A stretch of DNA of 5,253 nucleotides from an uncultured Arcobacter sp. Lineage in GTDB: Bacteria; Campylobacterota; Campylobacteria; Campylobacterales; Arcobacteraceae. Both the position numbers and the translations under genes were made by a program. The stretch covers positions 1-5,253 of the forward strand of contig CAJXWI010000219.1 in the NCBI GenBank assembly GCA_913062735.1. The letters are read 5' to 3'. The notes under the pieces were generated by a model. The model ran no database searches and had not been told where the DNA came from. It saw only the letters and a program-made list of their open reading frames with translations. This document shows positions 1 to 5,253 of this stretch, one piece after another (the stretch's first letter is position 1; every line of letters starts with the position of its first letter).

Positions 1-496
1 TTAATGATCGTAAAGGTGCTTTTCCGCTTGATAATGCATACAATTTTAAGTAAGCACTTTCTACACTTTTAACAGCAGTATCTTCAAAAATAAATACCAC
101 TTTATAATCATCAGGTGTCATACCCGCATCAATTGGTAAAGAAGCCAATTGAGAAATAACCTGTACATTTTTGTGAGCATCACCTTTAGCTTCTGGAATA
201 TATGGTCTAAATGCTTCTATACAAGAAGTTAAAAAATCATCGTTTAAAGAACAAACCAATTCAGATTCACTTGTATTAACCTCAATACCAGAATCTTTAA
301 GCGCTTTTAAAAATATTGCAGCACTTCCTTGGTTTTCATTCCAGTTAACCACAGGGTACGTTGCTTGTAAGATTTTATCAGGGTTTAATTGACCTCTGTC
401 AATTCTTGTAATTCCAAAACCAATGGGGTCTTTATACCAAGACTCTGCTTTAATACTTATAACTAATTCTTTAAATTCTTTCTGTGTATAAATCAT
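1..496 (-). CDS. dapD: Tetrahydrodipicolinate N-succinyltransferase, N-terminal part (runs off left edge)
   Basis: DapD transfers succinyl from succinyl-CoA to tetrahydrodipicolinate, a cytoplasmic step of diaminopimelate and lysine synthesis that feeds peptidoglycan. The window shows 165 codons with no stop, and base 1 begins codon 166. I recognise the N-terminal domain found in the longer (about 400 aa) DapD type of Campylobacterota. Landmarks are DPIGFGITRIDRGQLNPDK at residues 23-41, a YPVVNWNEN block at 47-55, HKNVQV at 108-113 and SGKAPLRSL at 157-165, which leads into the core. The left-handed beta-helix catalytic domain lies outside the window, so no active-site residue can be checked. 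The ATG is well supported: AGGAGA sits 4 bases upstream and a TATAAT box lies further up. The gene starts 59 bases after priA ends, on the same strand. The assignment rests on remembered family resemblance; the partial length is the main limit. Confidence 0.82.
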   Translation of the reverse strand, partial: MIYTQKEFKELVISIKAESWYKDPIGFGITRIDRGQLNPDKILQATYPVVNWNENQGSAAIFLKALKDSGIEVNTSESELVCSLNDDFLTSCIEAFRPYIPEAKGDAHKNVQVISQLASLPIDAGMTPDDYKVVFIFEDTAVKSVESAYLKLYALSSGKAPLRSL

Positions 497-500
497 TTTT

Positions 501-506
501 TCTCCT
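501..506 (-). promoter_or_regulatory. Strong ribosome binding site of dapD
   Basis: Read on the minus strand, AGGAGA lies 4 bases before the ATG at 496. It is among the best Shine-Dalgarno matches in the window, and it fixes the dapD start. Confidence 0.8.
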
Positions 507-529
507 ATAATATTCTTTTAATTTGCGCG

Positions 530-535
530 ATTATA
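530..535 (-). promoter_or_regulatory. Sigma-70 -10 box of dapD promoter
   Basis: A perfect TATAAT on the minus strand lies 33 bases before the dapD ATG, which predicts a leader of about 25-30 bases. A weak -35 candidate, AAGACA, lies 16 bases upstream at 552-557 and overlaps the priA stop codon. Weak or absent -35 boxes are usual for Campylobacterota housekeeping promoters. The box implies dapD can be transcribed independently of priA. No terminator hairpin is visible between the two genes, so read-through from priA is also possible. Confidence 0.65.
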
Positions 536-555
536 TCTAATTTTGCATAAATGTC

Positions 556-2400
556 TTATGAGATTGTATCCATATCAATACTAACAATATTTGAGTTTAT
601 GCTGTGCAAAGCATTTAAAAGTATTTTTACTTTTTTTGAGCGCAGAATTATTTCAAAACGATATTTATTTGCAATTCGCTCAATTATGCAAGGCCCAAAA
701 CCAACGACTTCTAAGTCTTGCATATTTTTAAAAAAAGTGACATTTGCATGCATTTCATCTTGTGCTTTTAAACCATTACTCGATGCAAAAATCACTTTTG
801 CCATTTTTAAAAAAGGAGGATAAAAGTCTTCTCTTACCTCTAATTCTTCTTTTAAAAAATCTTCATAATCTATATCTTCTAAATGGTGTTGGAAAAAATT
901 GGCATTTTTACTTTGCACAATAATTTCACCCTGCCCTTTTCTTCCACTTCTTCCTGCTATTTGTATTAATAAAGACAAAGCCCGCTCACGTGCTTTATAA
1001 GAATTCATATTCAAAACAGAATCAATACCAAAAATAACAGCCAGTTTTACATTATGGTAATCATGGCCTTTTGATAACATTTGCGTTCCCACTAAAATAT
1101 CAATTTCTTCTTTATTAAACTCATCCAAAACGGCTCTTAGTTTTTTATCTGTTTTTATAACATCTCTATCAAAACGTTTTATGATCTTATTTGGAAATAT
1201 TTCTTTCAACTCTTCTTCTATTTGTGCCGTACCCACTCTTAAATTTGTAATAATTCCATTTTCACAAGAGGGGCAAGTATCAGGAATCTTTTGAGCATAT
1301 CCACAATAATGGCATTTTAAAGCTTTATCAAATTTATGCAAAGACATAGAAACAGAACAAAAAGGACATTCAACGCCTTTTCCACACGTCATACATACTT
1401 GATATTTATAATTAGCCCTAGTAGGTAAAAAAACTATTACTTGATTTTTCTGCTCCAAAGTAGCATGAATTTTATTAATAATATTAGGAGATAAACCCTC
1501 TTCTTCATCAAAATAATAGTTTTTACGGCTTTCATAAAATGTTTTTGTAAGTCTTATAAAAGGCAATTTATGAAAAGAAGATAAAGAAGGAGTAGCTGAG
1601 CCAAAAATGGCTTGAATTTTATGTTTCTTAGCTATATAAATACATAAATCTTTTAAATTATATCGTGGTTTGGAATCTGCTTTGTAGGATTCATCGTGTT
1701 CTTCATCTACAATTATACATGCAAGCTTTGAAAAAGGTAAAAATAAAGAAGACCTTGCTCCTGCTATTAATTTAATACTGCCACTCAATAATCCATGAAT
1801 AATCTGCGCTTTTCTTTTTTTACTTACCTTGGAATGCCAAATAGCAACAGCTTCCCCAAAGGCATTCTCAAGGCGTTTTTGCATTTGAGGGGTTAGAGAG
1901 ATTTCTGGCATTAATAAAACGGCTTGTTTATTATTGTTTAAATGTTTTTCAATACTTTTAATATATATCTCTGTTTTACCAGAACCTGTATTTGCAAATA
2001 ATAAGGCTTGTTGTTTTTCTTGGCAAAATGTATAGGCTTTTTCTTGCTCATTTGATAAAGTGATCTTTGAATCAAAAACATTGTTATTATCAAAAAACGA
2101 GATTTCTTCATCAAAAGGATTGTATAAAGAAAGCGCTTCTCCTAAAGAAGATACATAATACATAGAAATAAAAGAAGCAATTTCTAACATCTGTTCATCG
2201 TAATAAAACGATGTGATTTCTTTAATGTCAACGCATTTAAAAGAGGGTTTTGCAACAACTTTAACAATAACAGCCGGACTAAGTATTTTTCTATTGCGAA
2301 GTTTCACTTCTACTTTTGCACCTAATCGTAATTCTTCTTCACACTGGTAGGTAAGTGGGGCTAAGGGAGATTTTAATAAGGCTACTTCATAATAATTCAT
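556..2400 (-). CDS. priA: Primosomal protein N', replication-restart helicase PriA
   Basis: PriA recognises abandoned replication forks and reloads the replicative helicase; it is a 3'-to-5' superfamily 2 DNA helicase. The 614-aa protein is complete. An N-terminal DNA-binding region covers roughly residues 1-110. Walker A (GSGKT) is at 139-143, the DEEH Walker B box at 232-235 and GSATPS at 267-272. The zinc-binding insert has all eight expected cysteines: C336, C339, C345, C348, C363, C366, C376 and C379. The C-terminal helicase lobe carries GTQMLSKGHD at 438-447 and QIAGRSGR at 480-487. The usual PriA reads AGRAGR here, so the serine is a small variation. It is shorter than E. coli PriA (about 730 aa), mainly in the N-terminal region, which is common in this phylum. 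The ATG overlaps the upstream pseudopilin stop as ATGA, so translation is probably coupled; only a weak AAAGAG serves as ribosome binding site. It is the last gene of the packed four-gene unit. Confidence 0.97.
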   Translation of the reverse strand: MNYYEVALLKSPLAPLTYQCEEELRLGAKVEVKLRNRKILSPAVIVKVVAKPSFKCVDIKEITSFYYDEQMLEIASFISMYYVSSLGEALSLYNPFDEEISFFDNNNVFDSKITLSNEQEKAYTFCQEKQQALLFANTGSGKTEIYIKSIEKHLNNNKQAVLLMPEISLTPQMQKRLENAFGEAVAIWHSKVSKKRKAQIIHGLLSGSIKLIAGARSSLFLPFSKLACIIVDEEHDESYKADSKPRYNLKDLCIYIAKKHKIQAIFGSATPSLSSFHKLPFIRLTKTFYESRKNYYFDEEEGLSPNIINKIHATLEQKNQVIVFLPTRANYKYQVCMTCGKGVECPFCSVSMSLHKFDKALKCHYCGYAQKIPDTCPSCENGIITNLRVGTAQIEEELKEIFPNKIIKRFDRDVIKTDKKLRAVLDEFNKEEIDILVGTQMLSKGHDYHNVKLAVIFGIDSVLNMNSYKARERALSLLIQIAGRSGRKGQGEIIVQSKNANFFQHHLEDIDYEDFLKEELEVREDFYPPFLKMAKVIFASSNGLKAQDEMHANVTFFKNMQDLEVVGFGPCIIERIANKYRFEIILRSKKVKILLNALHSINSNIVSIDMDTIS

Positions 2401-2858
2401 TCACTAAGCTCTTTGCATAATTTTTCATCATAATTACAAGAAAATATTCCTGTATTATTGTTGTATTTAAAAACAACCCATACGTCTTTTACAAAAACCT
2501 TGTAAGTATTTTTTGCTGTTTTAATCCACGAAGCATCTTTTTTATCACTATTTTTTGAAGAAAGAATAATCGTATCCAACAATGGATCTTTTTTTGTTCG
2601 TGTAAACAAGTATTGTTTTTCTTTATTATTAGCACTCATATCTAAGATATCAACGTATTTAGCAACTTGATTTGATAATACTTGTTTATGATAATTTAGA
2701 TTGATTACTGTTCTAATTAGAAAAACTTCGCTTCTTATTTTGGCAATATTACTTTTATCAATACTTTTATAAAAAACATTTTTTAAAAGAAGCGTAGATA
2801 AAATTATAACAATAATTAATACAAAAATTAATTCTAAAAGAGTAAAACTGTCTTTCAT
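2397..2858 (-). CDS. Type IV pilin-like / type II secretion pseudopilin
   Basis: This 153-aa protein has a short positive leader and then a class III prepilin signal. The mature protein would begin at F5 as FTLLE, with the conserved glutamate at mature position 5 (E9). A hydrophobic helix, residues 10-25, would anchor it in the inner membrane and pack it in a pilus or pseudopilus. The residue before the cleavage site is S4, where the classical signal has glycine. Campylobacterota often have alanine there, and prepilin peptidases tolerate small residues. The rest is a small polar domain with a cysteine pair, C141 and C148, near the C-terminus that could form a disulfide in the periplasm. No other secretion or pilus gene is in the window, so its machine is unknown. 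The start shares one base with the upstream stop (TAATG) and has no clear ribosome binding site, which suggests re-initiation. The exact pseudopilin subtype cannot be told. Confidence 0.8.
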   Translation of the reverse strand: MKDSFTLLELIFVLIIVIILSTLLLKNVFYKSIDKSNIAKIRSEVFLIRTVINLNYHKQVLSNQVAKYVDILDMSANNKEKQYLFTRTKKDPLLDTIILSSKNSDKKDASWIKTAKNTYKVFVKDVWVVFKYNNNTGIFSCNYDEKLCKELSE

Positions 2859-3067
2859 TACAATTTAGGAAGTAAAGACGATATTTCTTCTAAATCTTGC
2901 TGTAAAGCAGTGTGTTCATTTGCCAATCTTATATATGCCAATAAAAGATCTTTCGTAGAGATATTAGCATCTGTATTCACAAATTTAACAAGATTTGTTT
3001 CTAAATTTGGCTCAACATTAAAAGAATAAGATAAGTTATCAATATGAAAAATAAGCTCTTTTTGCAT
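2858..3067 (-). CDS. Small ZapA-like protein (putative FtsZ-ring accessory)
   Basis: This 69-aa protein carries no name I can assign with certainty. An N-terminal beta-hairpin-like part, residues 4-18 (ELIFHIDNLSYSFNV), resembles the ZapA opening, in which a strand, a turn and a Y-x-I/F strand precede a helix. Residues 38-66 form a helix with LLLAYIRLANEHTALQQDLE, similar to the ALNLADEL-type coiled coil that ends ZapA. ZapA proteins are usually 90-110 aa; here the middle helix is shortened. ZapA binds FtsZ in the cytoplasm and bundles its filaments. The gene directly upstream encodes a small coiled-coil protein, an arrangement also seen beside zapA in pseudomonads. AAAGG lies about 7 bases before the ATG, and the start shares one base with the upstream stop (TAATG). 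There is no signal peptide or membrane segment. The coding region is firm; the ZapA assignment is inference. Confidence 0.8.
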   Translation of the reverse strand: MQKELIFHIDNLSYSFNVEPNLETNLVKFVNTDANISTKDLLLAYIRLANEHTALQQDLEEISSLLPKL

Positions 3068-3258
3068 TATTTACCTTTTGTAAGTGTTAATGTACTATCA
3101 ATTTTTAGAAGCATGTCTTGATTGTGTCTTAAAAATTCATCGTTTTTATTTTCAAGGTTTTCAAGACGTTTTCTCAATACTTCATTCTCTCCTTGGAGCT
3201 TTGAATAATCGTATTTAAGTTTATTAATTTGTTTTTGAATTTGCTCAACTATATTCAT
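3067..3258 (-). CDS. Small coiled-coil protein, ZapB-like
   Basis: This 63-aa protein is almost wholly helical and charged, with a heptad pattern of Leu, Ile and Val from about residue 4 to 55. It includes LQGENEVLRKRLENLENKND at residues 21-40, typical of a parallel coiled coil. It has no signal peptide, cysteine or membrane segment, so it is cytoplasmic. Size and composition resemble ZapB and the small coiled-coil protein encoded just before zapA in pseudomonads (TIGR02449 type). ZapB joins ZapA at the division ring. I chose the ATG at 3258; a TTG two codons earlier (3264) is possible but has no better ribosome binding site. Neither start has a clear Shine-Dalgarno, and a -10-like box lies only 6 bases before the ATG. 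It is the first gene of the four-gene unit. Coiled coils match many families by chance, so the role is tentative. Confidence 0.75.
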   Translation of the reverse strand: MNIVEQIQKQINKLKYDYSKLQGENEVLRKRLENLENKNDEFLRHNQDMLLKIDSTLTLTKGK

Positions 3259-3264
3259 ATGCAA

Positions 3265-3294
3265 ATTTTAGCTAAATAATTCTTTGGAAAGCAA
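3265..3294 (-). promoter_or_regulatory. Candidate promoter of the zap-like / pseudopilin / priA unit
   Basis: On the minus strand, TTGCTT (3289-3294), an 18-base spacer and TAAAAT (3265-3270) form a reasonable sigma-70 pattern. The -10 box ends only 6 bases before the ATG at 3258, so transcription would begin at or next to the start codon. That fits the lack of a ribosome binding site. An alternative is a weaker A/T-rich -10 further upstream around 3295-3312, where TATATT and TATTAT can be read. Confidence 0.4.
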
Positions 3295-3339
3295 TAAATA
3301 ATATATTTTTTTCTTATTTGAGTAAAATAAGTGGAAATA

Positions 3340-3738
3340 TTAATCGATTAAATTTAATGCTTGTTCATGCAAGGCAGAAACAGCTTTTCCCCAAGATGAA
3401 AAATGTTTGATTTCATCGTAGTCCATTTTAAAGGCATCCATGATTTTAGCAAGTAAATCAACTTCTTTAATATCAAAACGATTATCACTGTGTACCAAAA
3501 TCATTAGTTCTAAAACTACAATTTTTTGTGATTTTTTGCTTTTAAATTTACCCAAAGTATATTCAAAATCAAAGTCATTTAAATCAAATATCTCTGAATT
3601 TTCAATACCCATTTCTACACAATATTCTAAGATAATATGTTCTTCTGCTTCTACATAAAAACCATCTGCACGTGCAAGGTAATGAGCTAACTGTAAAAAA
3701 GCAAATTTTTGCGAACTTTCTAATTTCATCAATAACAT
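3340..3738 (-). CDS. TerB-like helical domain protein
   Basis: This 132-aa all-helical cytoplasmic protein has the two-part acidic pattern of the TerB-like fold. The first half has LARADGFYVEAEE at residues 21-33. The second has LVHSDNRFDIKEVDLLAKI at 81-99. In each, an aspartate-rich turn (ADG, SDN) follows one helix and a glutamate starts the next. In TerB-family proteins such acidic turns can bind metal. TerB domains occur in tellurite-resistance proteins, in DjlA co-chaperones and in many uncharacterised proteins. No other ter gene is nearby, so a tellurite role should not be assumed. AAAGGA lies 7 bases before the ATG at 3738, which supports that start over the ATG at 3729. It is separated by 75 bases from marC and by 81 from the coiled-coil gene. 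The upstream gap holds two dyad symmetries and a TATACT box, so it may be separately regulated. Confidence 0.75.
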   Translation of the reverse strand: MLLMKLESSQKFAFLQLAHYLARADGFYVEAEEHIILEYCVEMGIENSEIFDLNDFDFEYTLGKFKSKKSQKIVVLELMILVHSDNRFDIKEVDLLAKIMDAFKMDYDEIKHFSSWGKAVSALHEQALNLID

Positions 3739-3747
3739 TTAGGAATC

Positions 3748-3769
3748 CTTTATACCTGCAAGTATAAAG
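3748..3769. promoter_or_regulatory. Perfect 8-bp inverted repeat over the promoter of the TerB-like gene
   Basis: CTTTATAC and GTATAAAG are separated by 6 bases. On the minus strand the repeat covers the -10 candidate TATACT and reaches into the AAAGGA ribosome binding site. With transcription starting about 7 bases after TATACT, only part of the repeat would be in the mRNA. A protein-binding operator is therefore more likely than an RNA hairpin. Confidence 0.4.
3761..3766 (-). promoter_or_regulatory. -10 box candidate for the TerB-like gene
   Basis: TATACT on the minus strand matches TATAAT at five of six positions and lies 22 bases before the ATG. No good -35 box is seen at the expected distance; AATATT at 3784-3789 occupies that place. 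Confidence 0.45.
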
Positions 3770-3789
3770 AATATTAGTTAATCAATATT
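3770..3789. repeat. Imperfect 20-bp dyad next to the operator-like repeat
   Basis: Two AATATT arms flank a central TTAA, giving symmetry at 16 of 20 positions. It lies where the -35 region would be and directly adjoins the 8-bp repeat at 3748-3769. In DNA this rich in A and T such a dyad can arise by chance. Confidence 0.3.
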
Positions 3790-3813
3790 AAATAAAAGGG
3801 AAAAACAGTGTAA

Positions 3814-4470
3814 CTATAAAGAATTTAATCCTAAAACAGGAAAAACACTTAATAAACCAGAAGTAATAAATTCTATTGAAATAGAAGCTAGAATAAGCCC
3901 CATAACCCTTGATATAATATTTATTCCTGTAATTCCAAGTTTTTTACTAATAAATGTAGCCATTTTAAGCATCATAAATATATAAACAGATATTAATACA
4001 ATAATAAGTGCCATCATTAATAAATGAGAGAAAGAATTAACTTTTTGCGAATAAATAATAATTGTTGATATTGCTCCTGGTCCCGCTATTAAAGGAATTG
4101 CTAAAGGAACAACAGCAATTTCACTAATATTAACACTCTTTTTTTTAGCTTCTTTTCGTTCAGGTTTAGTACTTTTTGCTTTAGGGACTTTAGCATTTAA
4201 CATATTAATTGCCATTAATAATAATAAAATTCCTCCAGCTATTTTAAAAGAAGAAATAGAAATTCCAAAAAACAATAAAATATACTGGCCAATAAATACC
4301 GATACTAAACCTGCAATTCCAGCGGCAATTGCAGCTGTTTTAGCTGTTTGTTTTTTTTCTTCTTTGCTGTGATTTGAGGTAAGGGTTACAAAAATAGGAA
4401 TAGCTGCAAAGGGGGAGAAAATGGTCATAATACCAATGGCAATTTGAACATATTCATTTAGGGGTAACAT
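3814..4470 (-). CDS. MarC family integral membrane protein
   Basis: This 218-aa inner-membrane protein has about six hydrophobic segments, near residues 8-30, 44-63, 65-92, 117-140, 148-172 and 184-208. A positively charged loop at 93-113 (KVPKAKSTKPERKEAKKK core) separates the two halves. Family hallmarks are PLAIPLIAGPGAIS at 122-135 and RVMGLILASISIEFITSGL at 188-206. The length fits the family (about 200-220 aa). MarC was once linked to multiple antibiotic resistance, but that link was not upheld, and the transported substrate, if any, is unknown. The start at 4470 is supported by AGGAG 5 bases upstream. The gene stands alone after the livF terminator and seems to have its own leader, with a possible hairpin over the ribosome binding site. 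The family assignment is firm; the function is not known. Confidence 0.92.
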   Translation of the reverse strand: MLPLNEYVQIAIGIMTIFSPFAAIPIFVTLTSNHSKEEKKQTAKTAAIAAGIAGLVSVFIGQYILLFFGISISSFKIAGGILLLLMAINMLNAKVPKAKSTKPERKEAKKKSVNISEIAVVPLAIPLIAGPGAISTIIIYSQKVNSFSHLLMMALIIVLISVYIFMMLKMATFISKKLGITGINIISRVMGLILASISIEFITSGLLSVFPVLGLNSL

Positions 4471-4526
4471 ATTAGCTCCTTAGGTTTTGAAATAGTAACT
4501 ATTTTTTACTTTAAGTAGAGCTAATA
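4470..4526 (-). promoter_or_regulatory. Possible leader hairpin masking the marC ribosome binding site
   Basis: On the minus strand TATTAGCTC (4518-4526) is perfectly complementary to GAGCTAATA (4470-4478). The latter includes part of the AGGAG ribosome binding site and the A of the start codon. The 39-base interval contains a small dyad, AATAGT-T-ACTATT (4491-4503). If the mRNA begins upstream of 4526, pairing would hide the translation start. No clear promoter was found to confirm where the mRNA begins. Confidence 0.35.
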
Positions 4527-4554
4527 ATGTGTAATCATTTTGAAATCTTTTTTA

Positions 4555-4583
4555 ATAAAAAGGAATACTTTATTCCTTTTTAT
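4555..4583 (-). terminator. Rho-independent terminator after livF
   Basis: A perfect 13-bp stem (4555-4567 with 4571-4583) encloses a 3-base loop. The arm read last on the minus strand ends in a U-rich stretch, TTTTTATT. It begins 7 bases after the livF stop codon and separates the amino-acid importer operon from marC. The near-perfect symmetry means it would also work on the other strand, but no plus-strand gene points at it. Confidence 0.8.
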
Positions 4584-4590
4584 AGTTTTC

Positions 4591-5253
4591 TTATGCGCCT
4601 AGGTATTTTTTTCTAATTTCATCCGAAGAAATCAAATTAGAAGCAACATCTTCTAATGCAATTTCACCATTTTCAAGAACATAAGCATAATCTGATATTT
4701 CTAAAGCAGCAAAAGCATTTTGTTCTACTAATAAGATTGTAATGCCTTCATCTCTTAATACTTGAATTATTTCAAATAACTCTCCAATAATCTTAGGTGC
4801 AAGCCCCAAAGAAGGTTCATCCAACATAAGAAGTCTTGGACTTGACATTAAAGCACGTGCGATGGCAAGCATTTGCTGCTCCCCTCCACTCATAGTACCT
4901 GCTAAATCATGTCTTTTTTGATCCAAGCGTGTAAACATTTTATACATTTTTTCTTTTAATTCTTCAAATTTTTCGCCATTATTAAAAGCACCCATACGTA
5001 AGTTTTCTTCAATCGTTAGATTAATGAAAACTCTTCTTCCTTCAGGAACAAGGGCAATTCCCCCTTGAATGATATTATGTGTTAACATTTTAGAAATATT
5101 ATTTCCATCGTATGTTAATTCACCTTTTCGTTTAACATCATTTACAATAGCTTGTAGGGTTGATGTTTTTCCTGCTCCATTTGAACCAATTAAAGAAACG
5201 ATTTGTCCTTTTTTTACTTCAAAGTTAATACTTTTTACAGCTTTAATCAGCCC
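4591..5253 (-). CDS. livF: Branched-chain amino-acid ABC transporter ATPase LivF, C-terminal 220 codons (start beyond right edge)
   Basis: LivF is one of the two cytoplasmic ATPases (with LivG) that power import of leucine, isoleucine and valine through LivH and LivM. The reading frame is open to the right edge; about 14 N-terminal residues are missing compared with E. coli LivF (237 aa). In visible numbering, Walker A (GSNGAGKT) is at 23-30 and the LivF-specific VPEGRRVF block at 69-76. The signature SGGEQQ is at 122-127, Walker B with LDEP at 144-147 and SLGLAP at 148-153. LVEQNA at 175-180 has glutamine where most ABC ATPases have the switch histidine, as is normal for LivF. The closely related urea ATPase UrtE was considered, but VPEGRRVF fits LivF better. 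The gene is last in its operon and is followed by a terminator. An internal Met (5088) is not the start, because Walker A lies upstream of it. Confidence 0.92.
   Translation of the reverse strand, partial: GLIKAVKSINFEVKKGQIVSLIGSNGAGKTSTLQAIVNDVKRKGELTYDGNNISKMLTHNIIQGGIALVPEGRRVFINLTIEENLRMGAFNNGEKFEELKEKMYKMFTRLDQKRHDLAGTMSGGEQQMLAIARALMSSPRLLMLDEPSLGLAPKIIGELFEIIQVLRDEGITILLVEQNAFAALEISDYAYVLENGEIALEDVASNLISSDEIRKKYLGA

Noticed and set aside
551..823. Plus-strand open frame of 90 codons
   Set aside because: It lies entirely antisense to the conserved 3' end of priA, has no ribosome binding site and no recognisable features.
3259..3264. TTG start two codons upstream for the coiled-coil gene
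   Set aside because: It adds only two residues, has no better ribosome binding site, and ATG at 3258 is the more usual start.
3313..3331. Inverted repeat (7-bp stem, 5-base loop) after the TerB-like gene, considered as terminator
   Set aside because: The stem is all A/T except for one G-C pair, and on the transcribed strand it is followed by A residues in place of a U tract. Read-through toward the zap-like genes stays possible.
3440..3658. Plus-strand open frame of 72 codons
   Set aside because: It is antisense within the TerB-like gene; the Ser/Lys/Ile-rich product is typical of the reverse complement of an AT-rich gene.
3814..4470. Reading the MarC protein as a multidrug-resistance exporter
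   Set aside because: The old link between MarC and antibiotic resistance was not upheld, and nothing in the sequence points to drug transport.
4591..5088. Short ATPase gene starting at 5088
   Set aside because: The same frame continues unbroken to the window edge and contains the Walker A motif upstream, so this is an internal Met of livF.

Overview
This is an AT-rich window of about 30% GC. Every supported gene is on the minus strand, so transcription runs from the right edge to the left. Gene content and protein style point to Campylobacterota, most likely an Arcobacter-like relative. The signs are low GC, small tightly packed operons, the distinctive DapD N-terminal domain, and a pseudopilin without the usual glycine before its cleavage site. 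The placement is inferred from recognised protein features; no marker gene is present to prove it.

In transcription order the window holds these genes. (1) The last 220 codons of livF, the second ATPase of a branched-chain amino-acid ABC importer; its start is beyond the right edge. A 13-bp stem terminator follows it. (2) marC, a six-helix MarC-family membrane protein, whose leader could fold over its own ribosome binding site. (3) A TerB-like helical protein of 132 aa, preceded by two adjacent dyad symmetries. (4) A packed four-gene unit: a 63-aa coiled-coil protein, a 69-aa ZapA-like protein, a 153-aa type IV pilin-like pseudopilin and the full-length replication-restart helicase PriA. (5) The first 165 codons of dapD (lysine and diaminopimelate synthesis) behind its own promoter, continuing past the left edge.

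The four-gene unit is the most interesting part. Its genes are joined by TAATG, TAATG and ATGA overlaps, so they are probably translationally coupled. The two small proteins look like a compact ZapB/ZapA pair, that is, FtsZ-ring accessory factors. If so, the operon joins cell division, a secretion or pilus component and replication restart. This Zap reading is an inference from pattern and gene order and has not been shown by a search.

The other genes are ordinary housekeeping or transport genes. No RNA gene, mobile element, CRISPR array or phage gene is visible, and no stretch longer than 300 bases lacks a gene. I see no clear evidence of an entirely new system. The candidates are the Zap-like pair, the lone pseudopilin and several possible control structures.
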